This document shows positions 1-11,604 of a DNA stretch of 64,000 bases, piece by piece. Both the position numbers and the translations under genes were made by a program. The notes under the pieces were generated by a model. The model was given only the letters and a program-made list of their open reading frames with translations. It was not told the DNA's origin and made no database searches. Position 1 is the stretch's first letter, and the number at the start of each line of letters is the position of its first letter. The stretch lies in the NCBI GenBank assembly GCA_002914845.1, contig JXTC01000040.1, positions 186,001 to 250,000 of the forward strand, written 5' to 3'. This stretch comes from Trema orientale. Taxonomy: Eukaryota; Streptophyta; Magnoliopsida; Rosales; Cannabaceae.

Positions 1-77
1 GATAGCCTTTTCCCCTCATACCTTGGTTAGTAAAAATAGTTCTAGCTACTGAGTCTTTGTACTTTTGTTCCCTACAG

Positions 78-1296
78 GCAATTAGTGCTGATCAACTGAA
101 GGATGACGAAGAATATGAAGAAATATTAGAGGACATGAGGGATGAATGCGGCAAATTTGGTATATATATATTTTATTAATATGTACATTATGATTTATAT
201 TTCTCACTGACCAAAACCCACCCGGAAAAGGAACTTGTCTGCACGTGTATTTATGTGTAAATAAAGCCTTTGTGGCTTAGTATTTTAAATAGAATCTTGT
301 GAATCTTTTGTGGCTTCAACTGTAGAGGATATGATTTTTTTTTTAATCGTACTAAACACAATATGAGGAAAAACAAAAAAGCATTTTTTTTTTGGGTGGC
401 GGGTAGCTTAGTTATATTGAGTTAATCACTACCGTAAGTACTTGTACATTACATAAAGCACTAAAAATGGTCACTTCATAGAAAAAAAAATTTGGACCCT
501 GGAGTTGTTTTAATCTATCTGTTACACCAACATAAATATACATATATTTATACATATATCCTTGTGGCTGCTGGTGGAACTGCATTGTATGATTTTAGAT
601 GGCGTGCATCCTGCTTTTCTTGCTACAGTGATACATTTTCTCGTGCAAAAGAAGTGGGTTTTACAAAAATTCCTACCAAATAAATACGTCTGTGATTCAT
701 TAACTTTTTACTGTTTCCTTACTGGATTGAATTGGGTAGGAATTGTGGTGAATGTCATTATTCCTCGTCCAAATCAGAGTGGAGAGCCGATCTCAGGTGT
801 TGGGAAGGTATGTTACTAGTTGCCTGCCCTTGGTTTGTTGATTATGTACCCTATTTCCTTTCCAGAGAAAGTTTTTTGATGCATCAGCTTCTAAAGAAAA
901 ATATGTAGTGTATGAGCAGAGCAGCTTGGCTTCTCTTTATTACTGGAATCATTTTGGAGTCGCTAACAATACTCTCTAACCGGAATGTTATTTTTAATCA
1001 TCTTTCTTCTTTGTTCAACTTCACCGGAAGTGAACTCTGGTTTTAACTCTATTTTTACGGACAATGAAAGTGGGGCTTTCTTTTCTTTTTTTTTTTTCTT
1101 TTTCTTTTTTTCTCTTCATAATCAGTATTGTCATGCCATCACATGGTTTCACTTGCAGGTGTTCTTGGAATACGCTGATACCGCAGGTTGTGCCAATGCG
1201 CGGAATGTCCTCGATGGCAGAAAATTTGGGGGTAATATTGTGAGTGCTGTTTTTTATCCGGAGGACAGATATTATAGCAGGGACTATAGTGCATAA
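78..1296 (+). CDS. U2AF65: U2AF large subunit (U2AF65), C-terminal exons, partial
   Basis: The 3' end of a gene that begins before the window. Three coding exons are visible: 78-159, 740-807 and 1159-1296 (stop TAA), all with GT-AG borders and a continuous frame. They encode the third RRM-like domain (U2AF homology motif, UHM) of the splicing factor that binds the polypyrimidine tract and recruits U2 snRNP. Visible landmarks are ISADQLKDDEEYEEILEDMR, NVIIPRPNQ, GVGKVFLEYADTAG and the Arg-X-Phe loop in GRKFGG, which in the family binds tryptophan-containing ligand motifs of SF1-type partners. The tail ends YYPEDRYYSRDYSA-like (here FYPEDRYY), as in plant U2AF65. Whether it is the A or B paralogue cannot be told. 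Identification is firm; upstream exons lie outside the window. Confidence 0.93.
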
Positions 1297-2566
1297 GAAT
1301 ATGAGACAATCTTTTCTATTTTGTTGTTTTTCGTCCTGGCTATTCTACCGCCAATGAATATAATGGTTTGTGTGACAAGAAACAGAGCTTTAAGATGGTG
1401 TAATTCTTAATATTCAGGAATGAACGGTGTGTCTCATTCCTGTGTGTCTCATAATGTGTATGTATTCTCTCTGCATGCTGTCTTGAACTTTGGACCAATT
1501 TGTTTGGTTTAAGTCGCTTGGATAATAAGAAAAAGGGGAATATCTTTTAGACCATATTTTAAAGCAGACGGTGAAAAATAAAACAACTTTTTTAAGTTGT
1601 AATCCTTTTTTAAAGCTCATGGAAAAAGTAAGACAATTCATAACTTATTTACATAAAGGTATTCTTCTTTTAATGAAGAATAAGAATTTCAAGATTGCCT
1701 TGTTTTCCTACACATCATGACTCATTAACAAGTACTCGACCCCACCCGATCAATTTCAAATGTGTTCTAGGATTAGTGTGTTTTTATTCCTTCCAAAAAC
1801 AGCCGAGAGAGAAAGAGAGCGCGCAGTAGGGATGTTAATTTCTCCGAACAGGGTTGTGCACTGTAGTGCATCGGCCTAAATATGGTGGGCTTTTATGTTA
1901 TAAATGGTGCAGGGCATGAGGCATCGATTTTCTGTTTAATATTTAGCGAGGTGGGGCTATGGTGGGCTTTTATGTTATAAATGGTGCAGGGCATGAGGCA
2001 TCGATTTTCTGTTTAATATTTAGCGAGGTGGGGCGAGCTTGGGATTGAGTACCTTGTACCACACCGTTTGGATTATATTTAAGTTAATTTTTATTTTTTT
2101 ATACAATAATAATCCTAGTTAGATTTAAAAAAAAAAAAAAAGTCATAGATATTGTTTGAGTTATTTGGGATTGTGTTAGTATTTTAAATGAATAATATGT
2201 TATATAATTTTGGTATTAATATTTTACATTTGATAATTCTAACATGTTAAAGTTTTATTAGAATGTGTTTTTAGTTATTTAGGTCTAAAATTAGAATTTT
2301 CAATAAAATTAACTTTAACTTTGATTTTTTTTCAATATATTTAGACTTTTAAAAGATTTGAACTAACGTAGAATTGTTTAATTAATTAAAGATAATGAAT
2401 CCAAATGAGAACCCCAATATACTTATCGGGAAACTGATCCCTAATGGAGATTTTCTAACATTTCTCTGTACCAAATTAAATGATGAATAATACGCGGATG
2501 ATACAATAAAATAATAACAAGGACGATGATAATAAACACAAAACTGGTCATACTCCGCCACATTAA
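1297..2566. other. U2AF65 3' flank and intergenic DNA
   Basis: Downstream of the U2AF65 stop. The first few hundred bases are probably 3' UTR (T-rich, with AATGAATATAATGG-like AT-rich stretches), but no single poly(A) signal stands out. The rest is AT-rich with a 77-bp perfect tandem duplication (listed separately). No gene is visible. Confidence 0.5.
1881..2034. repeat. 77-bp perfect tandem duplication
   Basis: Copy 1 is 1881-1957 and copy 2 is 1958-2034. Both start TATGGTGGGCTTTTATG and end GAGGTGGGGC, with no differences that I can see. It lies in non-coding DNA downstream of U2AF65. Perfect identity suggests a recent event or an assembly duplication. Confidence 0.9.
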
Positions 2567-2756
2567 GGGCATGTTTGGCATAGCTTCCAAAGATCTTTTA
2601 GAGTTCAAAAGTTATTTTTGGAGGTGTTTGGATGAATTGTCAAAAGATCTTTTTTAAATTAGAAGATATTTTTAATGAAGTATGGACCCACCAGCTTTTA
2701 CAAGAAAATCTTCTGGAGCTTTTACTTCAGAAAGTAAAAGTTATCCAAACGAGCCC
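2567..2756. mobile_element. Short Tourist-like MITE (PIF/Harbinger type), 190 bp
   Basis: The left end reads GGGCATGTTTGGCATAGCTT and the reverse complement of the right end reads GGGCTCGTTTGGATAACTTT, giving imperfect terminal inverted repeats of about 20 bp. A TAA trinucleotide flanks both ends (2564-2566 and 2757-2759), the TWA-type target duplication known for PIF/Harbinger elements. There is no coding capacity. It sits about 1 kb upstream of the DUF3700 gene. Family assignment is inferred from the ends only. Confidence 0.65.
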
Positions 2757-2759
2757 TAA

Positions 2760-3742
2760 CACCCATTGACGTGCTAGAGAGCAAAGCTTCACGCTTGTGG
2801 GTGTTCTCCACGTAGAAAACAGAGAAAAGCCCATTTAGAAATTGGGCCATCTCAAGCCCATTACTCAACTTATTTCCCACTTAAATTTCCAACGGCGTGT
2901 GCTGATATTGGTCCACGTATGATAGCGTGGCCATATTATCCACCGCCCAGTCAAAAGCTCATCACCGTAAACGACTAACGAGTCACGAGTACATTCTCCC
3001 ATTTATTTAGAAATCAAATGGATAAAAGTCATATCAAAATGAATGTGCTGACTTGGATCACCGTCATTTCATACACACACTCCAAGAATATTCCATTCCT
3101 TTTTTCTTTTCTTTTTAAAAAAAAAAAAAAAAACTTTCCATTTTCCAAGAAGATAAAAACCCACCCCCTGGCCCACCGTATTAAGACCAAAACCAACAAA
3201 AATAGTTGGCCACCCAAATCGCCACGTCATCTAGGACTAGTCATAAAAATTGGGTCCACTGTAGTAATGGCACTTGACTATTGGCCGATCTTGTCGACCC
3301 CACAAAAAGCTTTTCGTACCTAGCTGTATAGGAATAACTATCCAATTTTTCATTTTTCTATTTTTGGGTGAAGAATCTGCATCAGACTAATACTAATAAA
3401 TTAATAATCTGACAATATAATATAAATATGGAAAATAATAAAAATAGACTTAACCTCCATGACTTAAGATTCCGCGTTCTCTAGGCTTAATCAACGGATT
3501 TGGATAATGTTGCCACGTCGTTAACTTCCTCTCTCGCTCTCTCTTTTTCTGTATGAGAAAATCTTTATATATACCCCATAAGAAGTAGCCATTTTTATAA
3601 ATCATATCGTATATTATTACCTCTCTCTCTCCACTCTTTTGTGTTACACCGTTGATTAGTCTTTCTGGGTTTTGTTTTGTTTCGGGTTTGGATTAATCAT
3701 TATTGGGAAATTTTGTAAGTGAATTAAAACTAGATTTTGAAA
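2760..3742 (+). promoter_or_regulatory. Promoter and 5' UTR region of the DUF3700 gene
   Basis: Non-coding DNA between the MITE and the start codon at 3743. A TATA box (TTTATATATA) lies at 3564-3573, about 170 nt before the ATG, followed by CT-rich sequence near 3620-3640 typical of plant 5' UTRs. GCCACGTC-type ACGT cores occur near 3219 and 3511 and could bind bZIP factors. This is inference from motifs. Confidence 0.55.
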
Positions 3743-4881
3743 ATGTTGGCCATATTCGATAAGGAATTGGTTCAGCCACCTCAGGAGCTGAACAGCCCCA
3801 TTAGTATGAACAATTCTACAAACAAAGCCAAGTTTCCTCAACAAATTCTCAACGATTTTGCATCGTCTTCATATCCCAACAAGGCTTTCTCAATCGGATT
3901 TGGAAACTCAGCTGCACTGGCTTATGTTCCACCAGAAAAATCTTACTCTGTTCATCAGAGGTACATAAATCTATATCAATCTATATTATATATACATATA
4001 TATATGTACATTAATTTGTCATTATTGACTTCTTTTCTACAAATCCCAGTTTTTATTTTTCAATTTTGTGGTCAAATCTAAGAGGATCAATGAATTGAAT
4101 GCAGGTTGTTCTGTGGATTGGATGACATATACTGCATTTTCATGGGGAGCTTAAACAACCTATGTAGCCTCATTAGGCAGTATGGCCTATCAAAGGGCAG
4201 CAATGAGGCAATGTTGGTGATCGAGGCCTATAGGACCCTCCGGGACCGGTCCCCCTACCCAGCTCATCAGGTCCTCAACGACCTTGAAGGAAGCTTTGCC
4301 TTTGTGGTCTACGACAGCAAAGCTGGATCGGTTTTTGCTGCACTGGTAAGATATAGTTTCCAACTAAATTTTCCCAAAAACGACATCAAAATCTGATCTT
4401 GGGGGTGTGAATATACATGTATACATATAGTATAAATATGCTTAATGTCGTTTTATTTATTTTTGGGTACAGGGTGCTAATGAGGGAGTGAGCCTATATT
4501 GGGGTATTGCAGCAGATGGGTCTGTGGTAATTTCTGAAAACTTGGAGGTTATAAAAGCAAGCTGTGCTAAATCATATGCTCCATTTCCTGCTGGTATGTC
4601 ACATTTGTCAATTATTATTTTTTGGGGTTATTTCATGAGGGGCAAGATAGGCTTAAAGCTTACTATATGGTGGGGATGTAATTGCAGGCTGCATGTTTCA
4701 CAGTCAGCATGGTTTGATGAGCTTTGAGCACCCTACAAAGAAAATGAAGGCAATGCCTAGAATTGATAGCGAGGGAATGATGTGTGGGGCCAACTTTAAG
4801 GTTGATGCTCAATCAAGGGTTCAAGGGATGCCACGTGTTGGGAGTGAAGCCAACTGGGCACCGTGGGGTTCACATGCTTAA
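3743..4881 (+). CDS. DUF3700 protein with YGL and LRDR motifs (aluminium-induced / TSJT1-like)
   Basis: Four exons, 3743-3960, 4105-4345, 4473-4593 and 4688-4881, join in frame to 257 codons plus TAA. The start MLAIFDKELVQPP is the conserved N-terminus of this plant family. The signature motifs are present: YGL at residues 99-101 and LRDR at 118-121, followed by YPAHQVLNDLEGSFAFVVYD, a fold related to class II glutamine amidotransferases. Residue 2 is Leu instead of the nucleophilic Cys, so classical glutaminase chemistry is not expected. Relatives are induced by aluminium, auxin, sugar starvation or darkness; the biochemical role is unknown. Length matches the family (about 250 aa). A TTG codon six bases upstream is in frame, but ATG at 3743 fits the family start. 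Confidence 0.9.
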
Positions 4882-5078
4882 CGACTAGTATCTAGCCAAG
4901 GACCATATATATAACATGACTGATCCTTTTATTATGTTTGTTTTCCTTGTTTTGGTTCACTTTTTCTCTTTTGCGTAATGGGGTTCACATGCTAACAGCC
5001 ACAAAAGCTTGAACCCTTTGATATGTTTCTTTTCTTGTTTCCTTTCGAGTTCACTTTTGTATATACATTCCATTATCC
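4864..5078. repeat. Imperfect tandem duplication (period 115) spanning the DUF3700 stop codon
   Basis: TGGGGTTCACATGCT occurs at 4864-4878 (the last codons of the DUF3700 gene, followed by the TAA stop) and again at 4979-4993. The following T-rich sequence (CCTTTTATTATGTTTG... GGTTCACTTTT) also recurs in degraded form about 115 bp later. The second copy lies in the 3' UTR and is not coding. Confidence 0.65.
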
Positions 5079-6258
5079 AACATGAATGAAAGAATGTATT
5101 TCGTAAAAGCAACTTGTGTCGCTTAACAACTATACAAATAAGGAAAATATAAGGGGCAGTTTAAAAAATGCAGATGCAAAAAAGACCTCTTTCTTTACCT
5201 AATAGTTTTTAGGTAAAAAAGAAAAACCATCAATTAAGTTCACTTGAACCGCAACTATTTATTTCTACCCATTCCGAGCTTGAGATATGAAATGATATTA
5301 ATTTAACGAAAATGGAAATCTTTGGAATAAAATTTGTGCAAATGCAGTTCGGTAATCGCTATATACTATTTTCTTTACTAATCCACGAATCCTGTACAAT
5401 GTATATATGTCACCACCAAAACCGTCTCTCAACAAAGGGTGGTCCACTCTTCAAGAAGCAATCATAAAAAACACTTTACAAGCCACTTAAGAGCTAAGCA
5501 AATGCATACAAACACTTTCTTTCTCCGGAAATCCTTGAACACTATCGAAGCAGGTCCAATTACCCAAAATAGAAATGCACAGAATTCTTAAGAAAGCAAA
5601 TTTAAGTTAATTTATTCCTCATTATTGCTAAGAATACTGATAGAAGCACTCAATATAGCAATAATATTCTTGCAATTGGATCAGAAATCTAATTAACTAA
5701 TCTCCATTTCCAAAAAATCAAACATATAAAAATTTTTGAATACCAATGTCAACAGTTTTAATCAGTTGTACAACTTTCGCATTTGCTTCCTAAAGTAATT
5801 AACCATCAGAATGACTGATTGCCACAACAAATAGATTGCAGCTTTAGCTTTTAGGAGTGGAGAGAGATTCTTATCAAGGCATAGGAGCGAGCCGTCCAAC
5901 ACACCATGGATGATAGGCATCAAAGAGTCAAAGAGGATGAGCTGTCTTCTTGAACATTGCTAATTGAAAAGATCAATCAGGAAATCCTCTACTCCATACA
6001 TAGCTCAGTCCCCAAAATTTAAGGAAAGAGCATTTCAAGGCCAAGTTGATTGAAGAAATGGCTACCAAATAATCAGTCCAAATCCACGAAAATCTGCAAC
6101 AATTCCAGAAGGCGGGTAAGAATTGTGACAGTAAATATATACATGGGTTCACAGCTTATTAGCAACTAATATATGGTGCATTTCTAAGTATGAAACCATC
6201 ATCCATCAGATGAGTCAGTTGCCGCCACCAGCTTAGCCAGCATGGTTGACCAGCACAA
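5079..6258. other. Convergent 3' region between DUF3700 gene and TRAPPC13
   Basis: AT-rich non-coding DNA holding the 3' UTR of the plus-strand DUF3700 gene and, on the minus strand, the probable 3' UTR of TRAPPC13 (roughly 5600-6258). I see no ORF or RNA gene here. Confidence 0.5.
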
Positions 6259-9200
6259 CTAGAAAATCCACTGTATTTTCAAATGTAAAATAATCAGAAA
6301 TACTATCAAATAATAGTTGACCTAACCCGAGATTATAAGTCTTCACAATCTGAAGAATCAATTTTGCATGCATAGAGATTTGATCAAATAATTGACATGT
6401 TAACTGACAAGAGGGGAAAAAAAAAAAAGAAAAAGAAAAAGAAAGGATTTTAACAGGTCCAAGTGTCAAATTGCTTAAGCAAATCTCCCCATCTTCCCAT
6501 AATCAAAGCCTCCATAGATGGCCTCAATCAGACCAAATTTGCAGAACAAAAGTTTTCCAACATTCAGTTGGAATGCAAATAAACTCCCATCTGCCTAGGA
6601 ATAGTAGAGCTGGCTAATATATATCTATACTGCATATATAATAAAACAGAAAAGTGACCTCCAAGTCTGGCAAAGGCTCATAAGATTTCTTTTCTATAGC
6701 ATCGAACAATGTAATGCCTGTAATTTTTTGAACTCCAAGCTTAGTAGCAATGAGGTTCTGCAAAAGGAAAAAGAAGAAAACAAAGTAGTACTCCAATACT
6801 GTAGTTGATGAAGATGAATGGATGCAATTTTATGTGGTAGGACATAAAATTTAGTACGAAGCTAATATTATTACAACTGAAACCTTCTATAAACTGTACT
6901 GGCAAGTACCATTCTAAGTTCTTTGACACAAATTTAGAAACAACAAAGTTCATAATTAATCTTTAAGTTTCTGGCAAAAATCATGCTTCATACCAGAGTG
7001 AAACTTCCAGAACCAAATGCTTCAAGCCTCGGTAAAACCTGTGCATAGGTTTCAGATCCGTAAATCAGTAACAAAAGTAAATAAGATTTGAAATCCATGT
7101 AATATATTAGAGCTATGCCCAAAGACCACACAGTTATGGGGCCTTTCTAAAGCATGAAAAGGCTGCAGTGAAACCTAGTTTCAAAATGAAAATATCTGGT
7201 AAACCAAGCAATTCAGAAAGACTCATAAAGCAGATCCCAGAAACATGGGAAGGGACTAATGCTTACCAGTTTCTGTAGACCATTAACCACGATAACTTTA
7301 TCCTCGTGTAAACCATCTTGTGATAGCCAAACTTCAAAGGGGCCCAGTTCCTTATCTGTCTGGTTTGTCAGATTCAATTGTAGCTGCAGAAAGTATTTTC
7401 TTGCTCAGTTCCAATTTCTTGACATAGTATAAGATAATGATTAGCAATTAATAACATGAAAAATAGGAAAATCACAGGCTGGAAAATGAGTATCAACAGC
7501 TAATAGAATAAATGAATGTCTAATTATGAAGTTCGACTTTTATTTGCCAGAAGGAAAAAAAAAATAGTGAAACATATTACCGGAAAAGGTCTTTCCAAGA
7601 TGACAACAGATGGAACCTCCATAACATGCATCTCAATCTCCTTGTGAGTTATAGGCTACAGAAGAATATATCAAGAAAATAAGTCAACATCCATTTTTAT
7701 GCACGTAAGCATGTCATACTTGACAGCATAAACTTATGCAAGTGCATATTGTGATAGCATTTTTCTGTTTCCGTACATGATATTTCATTGCCATCGCCTC
7801 ACAAACTCCCAATGGTAACTTCTTGTGTGTGTGTGTTTTTCTGTCTATATATAAAAGACCAATGAAAACTATTTCGTGCAATTCAGCAATCCCATGATCT
7901 CGCCCTCGCACGTCTGCCATGAACCTATGCATATATAATTACAGAACTGAATACAAGAAACGTAGCCCTTCCCGTTAACCTCGACTACAATATGGACCTT
8001 CAAATACAAATTTATCATATTAAAGTAATTCATCTTATCAAAAAAATATTAAAATAATCTGTGATCCAGCAGAAACTGAAAATATTATACTCGTAAAACT
8101 ACATTCCATTGCAAGGTGAACACTTACATTGCCCAGAATTTGCTGGGTCTGTAGACGACCAGGTTCCCCAAGATTTGTTCGCCATGTTATTTGAAGCTTA
8201 CCAAGAACATTACTTCCCTCAACTTTCATCTGTGCAGAACCATGGGATGACAGTTTTAATTGATAAAGATAGTTATAAATTCCTCCTCCGGATCTGATGA
8301 GAACTGGTGTCCTAAATGTTTCTCTGTTGATTAAATTTTTCACAACAAAGGGAAAGTATAAAAAATAGAAATCAAATTAATCACATAGAAAAAGAAAACT
8401 GAACAGAACAAAAAGGACGCATCACACTTATGTATTGAATAATTGAATCAGGGATAGGTCAAATTCAAAAGATAAATGTGCCACTGACCTTGCTTGAGAA
8501 TCACTTTTAGTGTGGTGTTCGTCTGCTTTCAGTATTGTTGCGCTCCAATGCGGAGCGGGTTCAAACTCAACTTGATCCATGAAAAGGTTTGATTTTGTAT
8601 GGTTTTCAATGCAAGCTTCCAAAAATGTAGCTTCCTGTCAGAGAAATTTGATTACCAATAGAATAATGAATTGATGCAGAAAAATATTTAAGCAGTTCAA
8701 CAAATCCTTACTTATAAATGGGCATTTAAATAAATAACAACAAAAACAGATCCTACTACTTAAAGCTGTGAAGAAGACAATTTTCCACATAAACGAAGCA
8801 GCATAAAATTAGAAAGAAATCAGCTATAGTTCACTTGGTTTTAGTGCTTTACTATACAACCACAAGGTCAAACGTAACATACGATGCAAATTTCTAACAA
8901 AAATTCATACAGACAAGACTTTAGTGTAACCTTTTTACTGCATCGAACTTATCAAATACAGGCACAATCTTCCAAGTCTCCCAACCTAGTTTAATTCATT
9001 TGTAGACTATCGATCTATGTAACTTCCTATCACCTAAACCACAGAGCACACGCCCCAAGTAGGTTCCATAAATGAGGAGGACAAGGAAACAGACAAACGA
9101 CACTTACTGAGACTAAAGCATCAGAGAGTTCCTAGGTATCTTTTAATCTCACGACTTACCATACGAGTCACCATATATGTTAAAGTATTCAAGACAGAAT

Positions 9201-9986
9201 TCATAAACTTACATCCATAGAATTGGTTCAACTTTGACATACCTTAACAACACGGACCTGTAAAACAGAAACCAACAGAATATTAAATTCTACGTTCACA
9301 AAAAAGGTAGTAGCTTCAAGGTGCATTAAGAAAAGGTCAGTTAGACGATACCTTCGTCCTAACTGACAGCGGATTCGCGACGATGAATTTGAAGAACTGC
9401 GGAAGATATTTACGCTCCCCATCACCATCATTGTACAATGCAGTGCAAACCAGCCTAATAAATAATCAAATCAACCGAAGGCGGTAAACTTTCTCTAACT
9501 CACTCGTGCATATTCACACAAATATCAATCTTTTTACATATAAATATCATTGGTAAGAAGAAAGACATGAAATTTACGTGTGAGGACCAAGTTCCTTGAC
9601 ATCGTGTTCGACAATGAAGTCATAACGGCCTCCTGCACGAATGGACTCAACCGGCGATTTCGATGTATCCAAAAGCAGAATCCTCTGCCTCTCCGTCTGA
9701 ATTTCCGCCTGTGAAGTTAACCAAAACCAATCAACAAACCACCCAAGATGATGACTTTTCTGTTGCTCAAACTTTGAATTAATATACTGAAAGAAACTTA
9801 AAACTAGTATCATAAGAACAAAAAGTGAGGAAGCAGCAACCAACCTTGATTACAACGTCTCTAACTTCAAAATTGGAGCTGTTATTGATGCTAATGTAGC
9901 TACAGAAGGTCTCCCCCAAGTATATCGCCCTGAAACACAAAATTCCCAAAACCCAAATCCCAAAACCCAAATCAGAATGAGATTGA

Positions 9987-10033
<47 letters not shown>

Positions 10034-10340
10034 CGAAGGCTTGGGGGAGGACGAGGAGGCCGGAGAGACCAATGGGGTCGGAGAGGTGAGGGAGGAGGAA
10101 TCTGGAGCGGTAGGTGAGATCGGAATCGGAGGAGTGAGAGTGAGAGTGGAGAAGGGGAGGGAGCTGGGCGGCGGCGATGGGGTCGTCGAAGATGTCCTCG
10201 CCGACGAGGAGATCGGCGGGGTCGAGCCGGAGAGGAACTGGGTCGGCGTGGAACGAAGGCCTGCATAGCCTCATCACCCGGAACGCCAGAGAATGCGATC
10301 CTCCACCACCTTGACCTTGACCTTGACCACCGCTGCTCAT
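6259..10340 (-). CDS. TRAPPC13: Trafficking protein particle complex subunit 13 (TRAPPC13, DUF974)
   Basis: Minus-strand exons: 10340-10033, 9929-9845, 9708-9578, 9454-9352, 9257-9243, 8634-8489, 8323-8128, 7655-7581, 7383-7267, 7038-6994, 6757-6659 and probably 6270-6259. Together they give 443 aa, essentially the length of the Arabidopsis protein At2g47960. TRAPPC13 is a subunit of the metazoan-type TRAPPIII / plant TRAPP complex that acts with Rab GTPases in Golgi and endosomal vesicle tethering. Conserved blocks include HSLAFRVMRLCRPSF, LVGEDIFDD, YLGETFCSYISINNSS, RILLLDTSKSPVESIR, LGKLQITWRTNLGEPGRLQT and NLIATKLGVQKITGIT. The N-terminus has a short GQ repeat. Exon 5 is only 15 nt. The last exon (four codons including stop after LPDLE) is the least certain, because the family usually ends differently there. 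Confidence 0.93.
9243..9257 (-). other. TRAPPC13: 15-nt microexon of TRAPPC13 (VRVVK)
   Basis: On the minus strand the sequence reads CTGTTTTACAG, then GTCCGTGTTGTTAAG, then GTATGTC. The five codons VRVVK are required to complete the conserved stretch between LSVRTK and EATFLEACIENH, and both splice sites are good. The flanking introns are 94 nt (9258-9351) and 608 nt (8635-9242). Confidence 0.88.
9990..10027. repeat. (GA)19 microsatellite in TRAPPC13 intron 1
   Basis: About 38 bases of uninterrupted GA, (CT)n on the transcribed strand. It begins five bases after the intron 1 donor GTCATT and fills much of the 103-nt intron (10032-9930). Confidence 0.95.
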
Positions 10341-11340
10341 CTTTCTCGCTCTGATTCTCTCTCTGCCTCTCTTCTCTCACTTTCACTATAAGAAATATAA
10401 ACAGTCTCAGAATTTTCGACTCCGGTGTTTATTTTTTCCTTTAATTTTTTAAAGCCAAATACCAATGAGTAGTAATAACTATAATCAATAAGATAATTAA
10501 AAATGGTATTAACCAAAAAAAAAAAAAGAGAGAGAGAGAGAAAAAATGGTGGTCACACTCACAAGTCACAACTTAAAGTTTCAGGTCTCCAATTCTGTTT
10601 GGAATTTAAAATAAACTTCTAGCATTTTAAACGACGAAAAAAAGGGGAGAAAACAAAAATGGATATTTGGAATTTAAGGTAAAATTTTCATACATTTTTT
10701 TTTTCATTATGTTGAAAATGAAAAAGATGCAGTTCATTTTGGTACTGGAGCATGTTGTGGATGTTTCGTTCAATAAGAGAGAAATGGATGGAGAGTTTGA
10801 CATGTTAGCGACGACACTTGTATGTTTATTACGAATCTCAGAAACTCAAAATCAAAATTGCCTTATTTACAGTCATGCAAAAATTAATCATATTGGACCA
10901 TTGTATAATAACGGTTAATAGGAGAAACAACACATTTTTTTTGTAAATAAAATTAGCGTTTCTATAAAAGATCAGCATTTCTTTTTGGGTGTATGCATTA
11001 GAAGTTAGAACATAATCCAAAAGGAGTGCAACATTTGGCGTTTTAACACTTCAGAGTACTAAATTAATCCAAAAAGAGTGCAACATTTGGAATTTCAACA
11101 CTTCAGAGTACTAAATTCTTTTCGCATTCAATATGGTCCAATTCACATTTGACATTTACACGAAGGTGATTATAATTCAGGACTGTCTGCTGAACTATAC
11201 GGAGCTATCCTTTTCTTCTCTCTCATCTCTCTAATGAGAAAGCAAGTCACTAACAATTTGCTACATTGTACACCTGAAATTATGTTATACTGACTCCCCC
11301 CCGCCCCTAATTCTATAAATACTCATAAGAACGACAAAAA
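10341..11340. other. TRAPPC13 promoter side and intergenic DNA
   Basis: Holds the upstream region of TRAPPC13 (minus strand) with GA-rich runs near 10527-10541, and AT-rich sequence. It contains an imperfect 52-bp tandem duplication (listed separately). No gene is seen; short ORFs here have no recognisable similarity. Confidence 0.5.
11013..11116. repeat. 52-bp imperfect tandem duplication
   Basis: Copy 1 at 11013-11064 and copy 2 at 11065-11116 share TAATCCAAAA(G/A)GAGTGCAAC and CACTTCAGAGTACTAAATT, with a few substitutions (GGCGTTTTAA versus GGAATTTCAA). Non-coding. Confidence 0.85.
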
Positions 11341-11604
11341 AAAGTCTGCCTGCTGCAGAAGACCAGGCTGGAAGATCAACTTTTGTCCTTTGCCCAAGTA
11401 AGTCATGAAGAGAGAAATTTGGCCCTCAAGCTGTGACGTATATCCGCCGTTCAATGCTACTTAAGCTTTTTAAGCGTTCAACATGCAAACAGAGCTCGGT
11501 TCAGTGCAAAACCCGTTGATGTTCAGGCGAGCCTCAACTCGTCTAGTGTACGAGGGAATAGGAAGAGCCTCATTTGTAAGGTACCGTCACTTTGGCATTG
11601 AGAG
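11341..11604 (-). other. MED16: Probable 3' UTR of MED16
   Basis: Sequence immediately after the MED16 stop codon (11605-11607, minus strand) and before AT-rich intergenic DNA. It has mixed base composition and no ORF of note. The boundary is an estimate. Confidence 0.45.

Noticed and set aside
492-819. Short plus-strand ORFs overlapping U2AF65 exon 740-807
   Set aside because: They run through intron sequence; the spliced UHM frame explains the conserved residues.
3018-3323. Overlapping ORFs on both strands upstream of the DUF3700 gene
   Set aside because: Lys/Phe-rich translations of A/T tracts in promoter DNA with no motif.
9779-10386. Long minus-strand ORFs rich in Ser-Leu and Arg-Pro repeats
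   Set aside because: They are out-of-frame or intron-reading shadows of TRAPPC13 exon 1 and the (GA)n tract.
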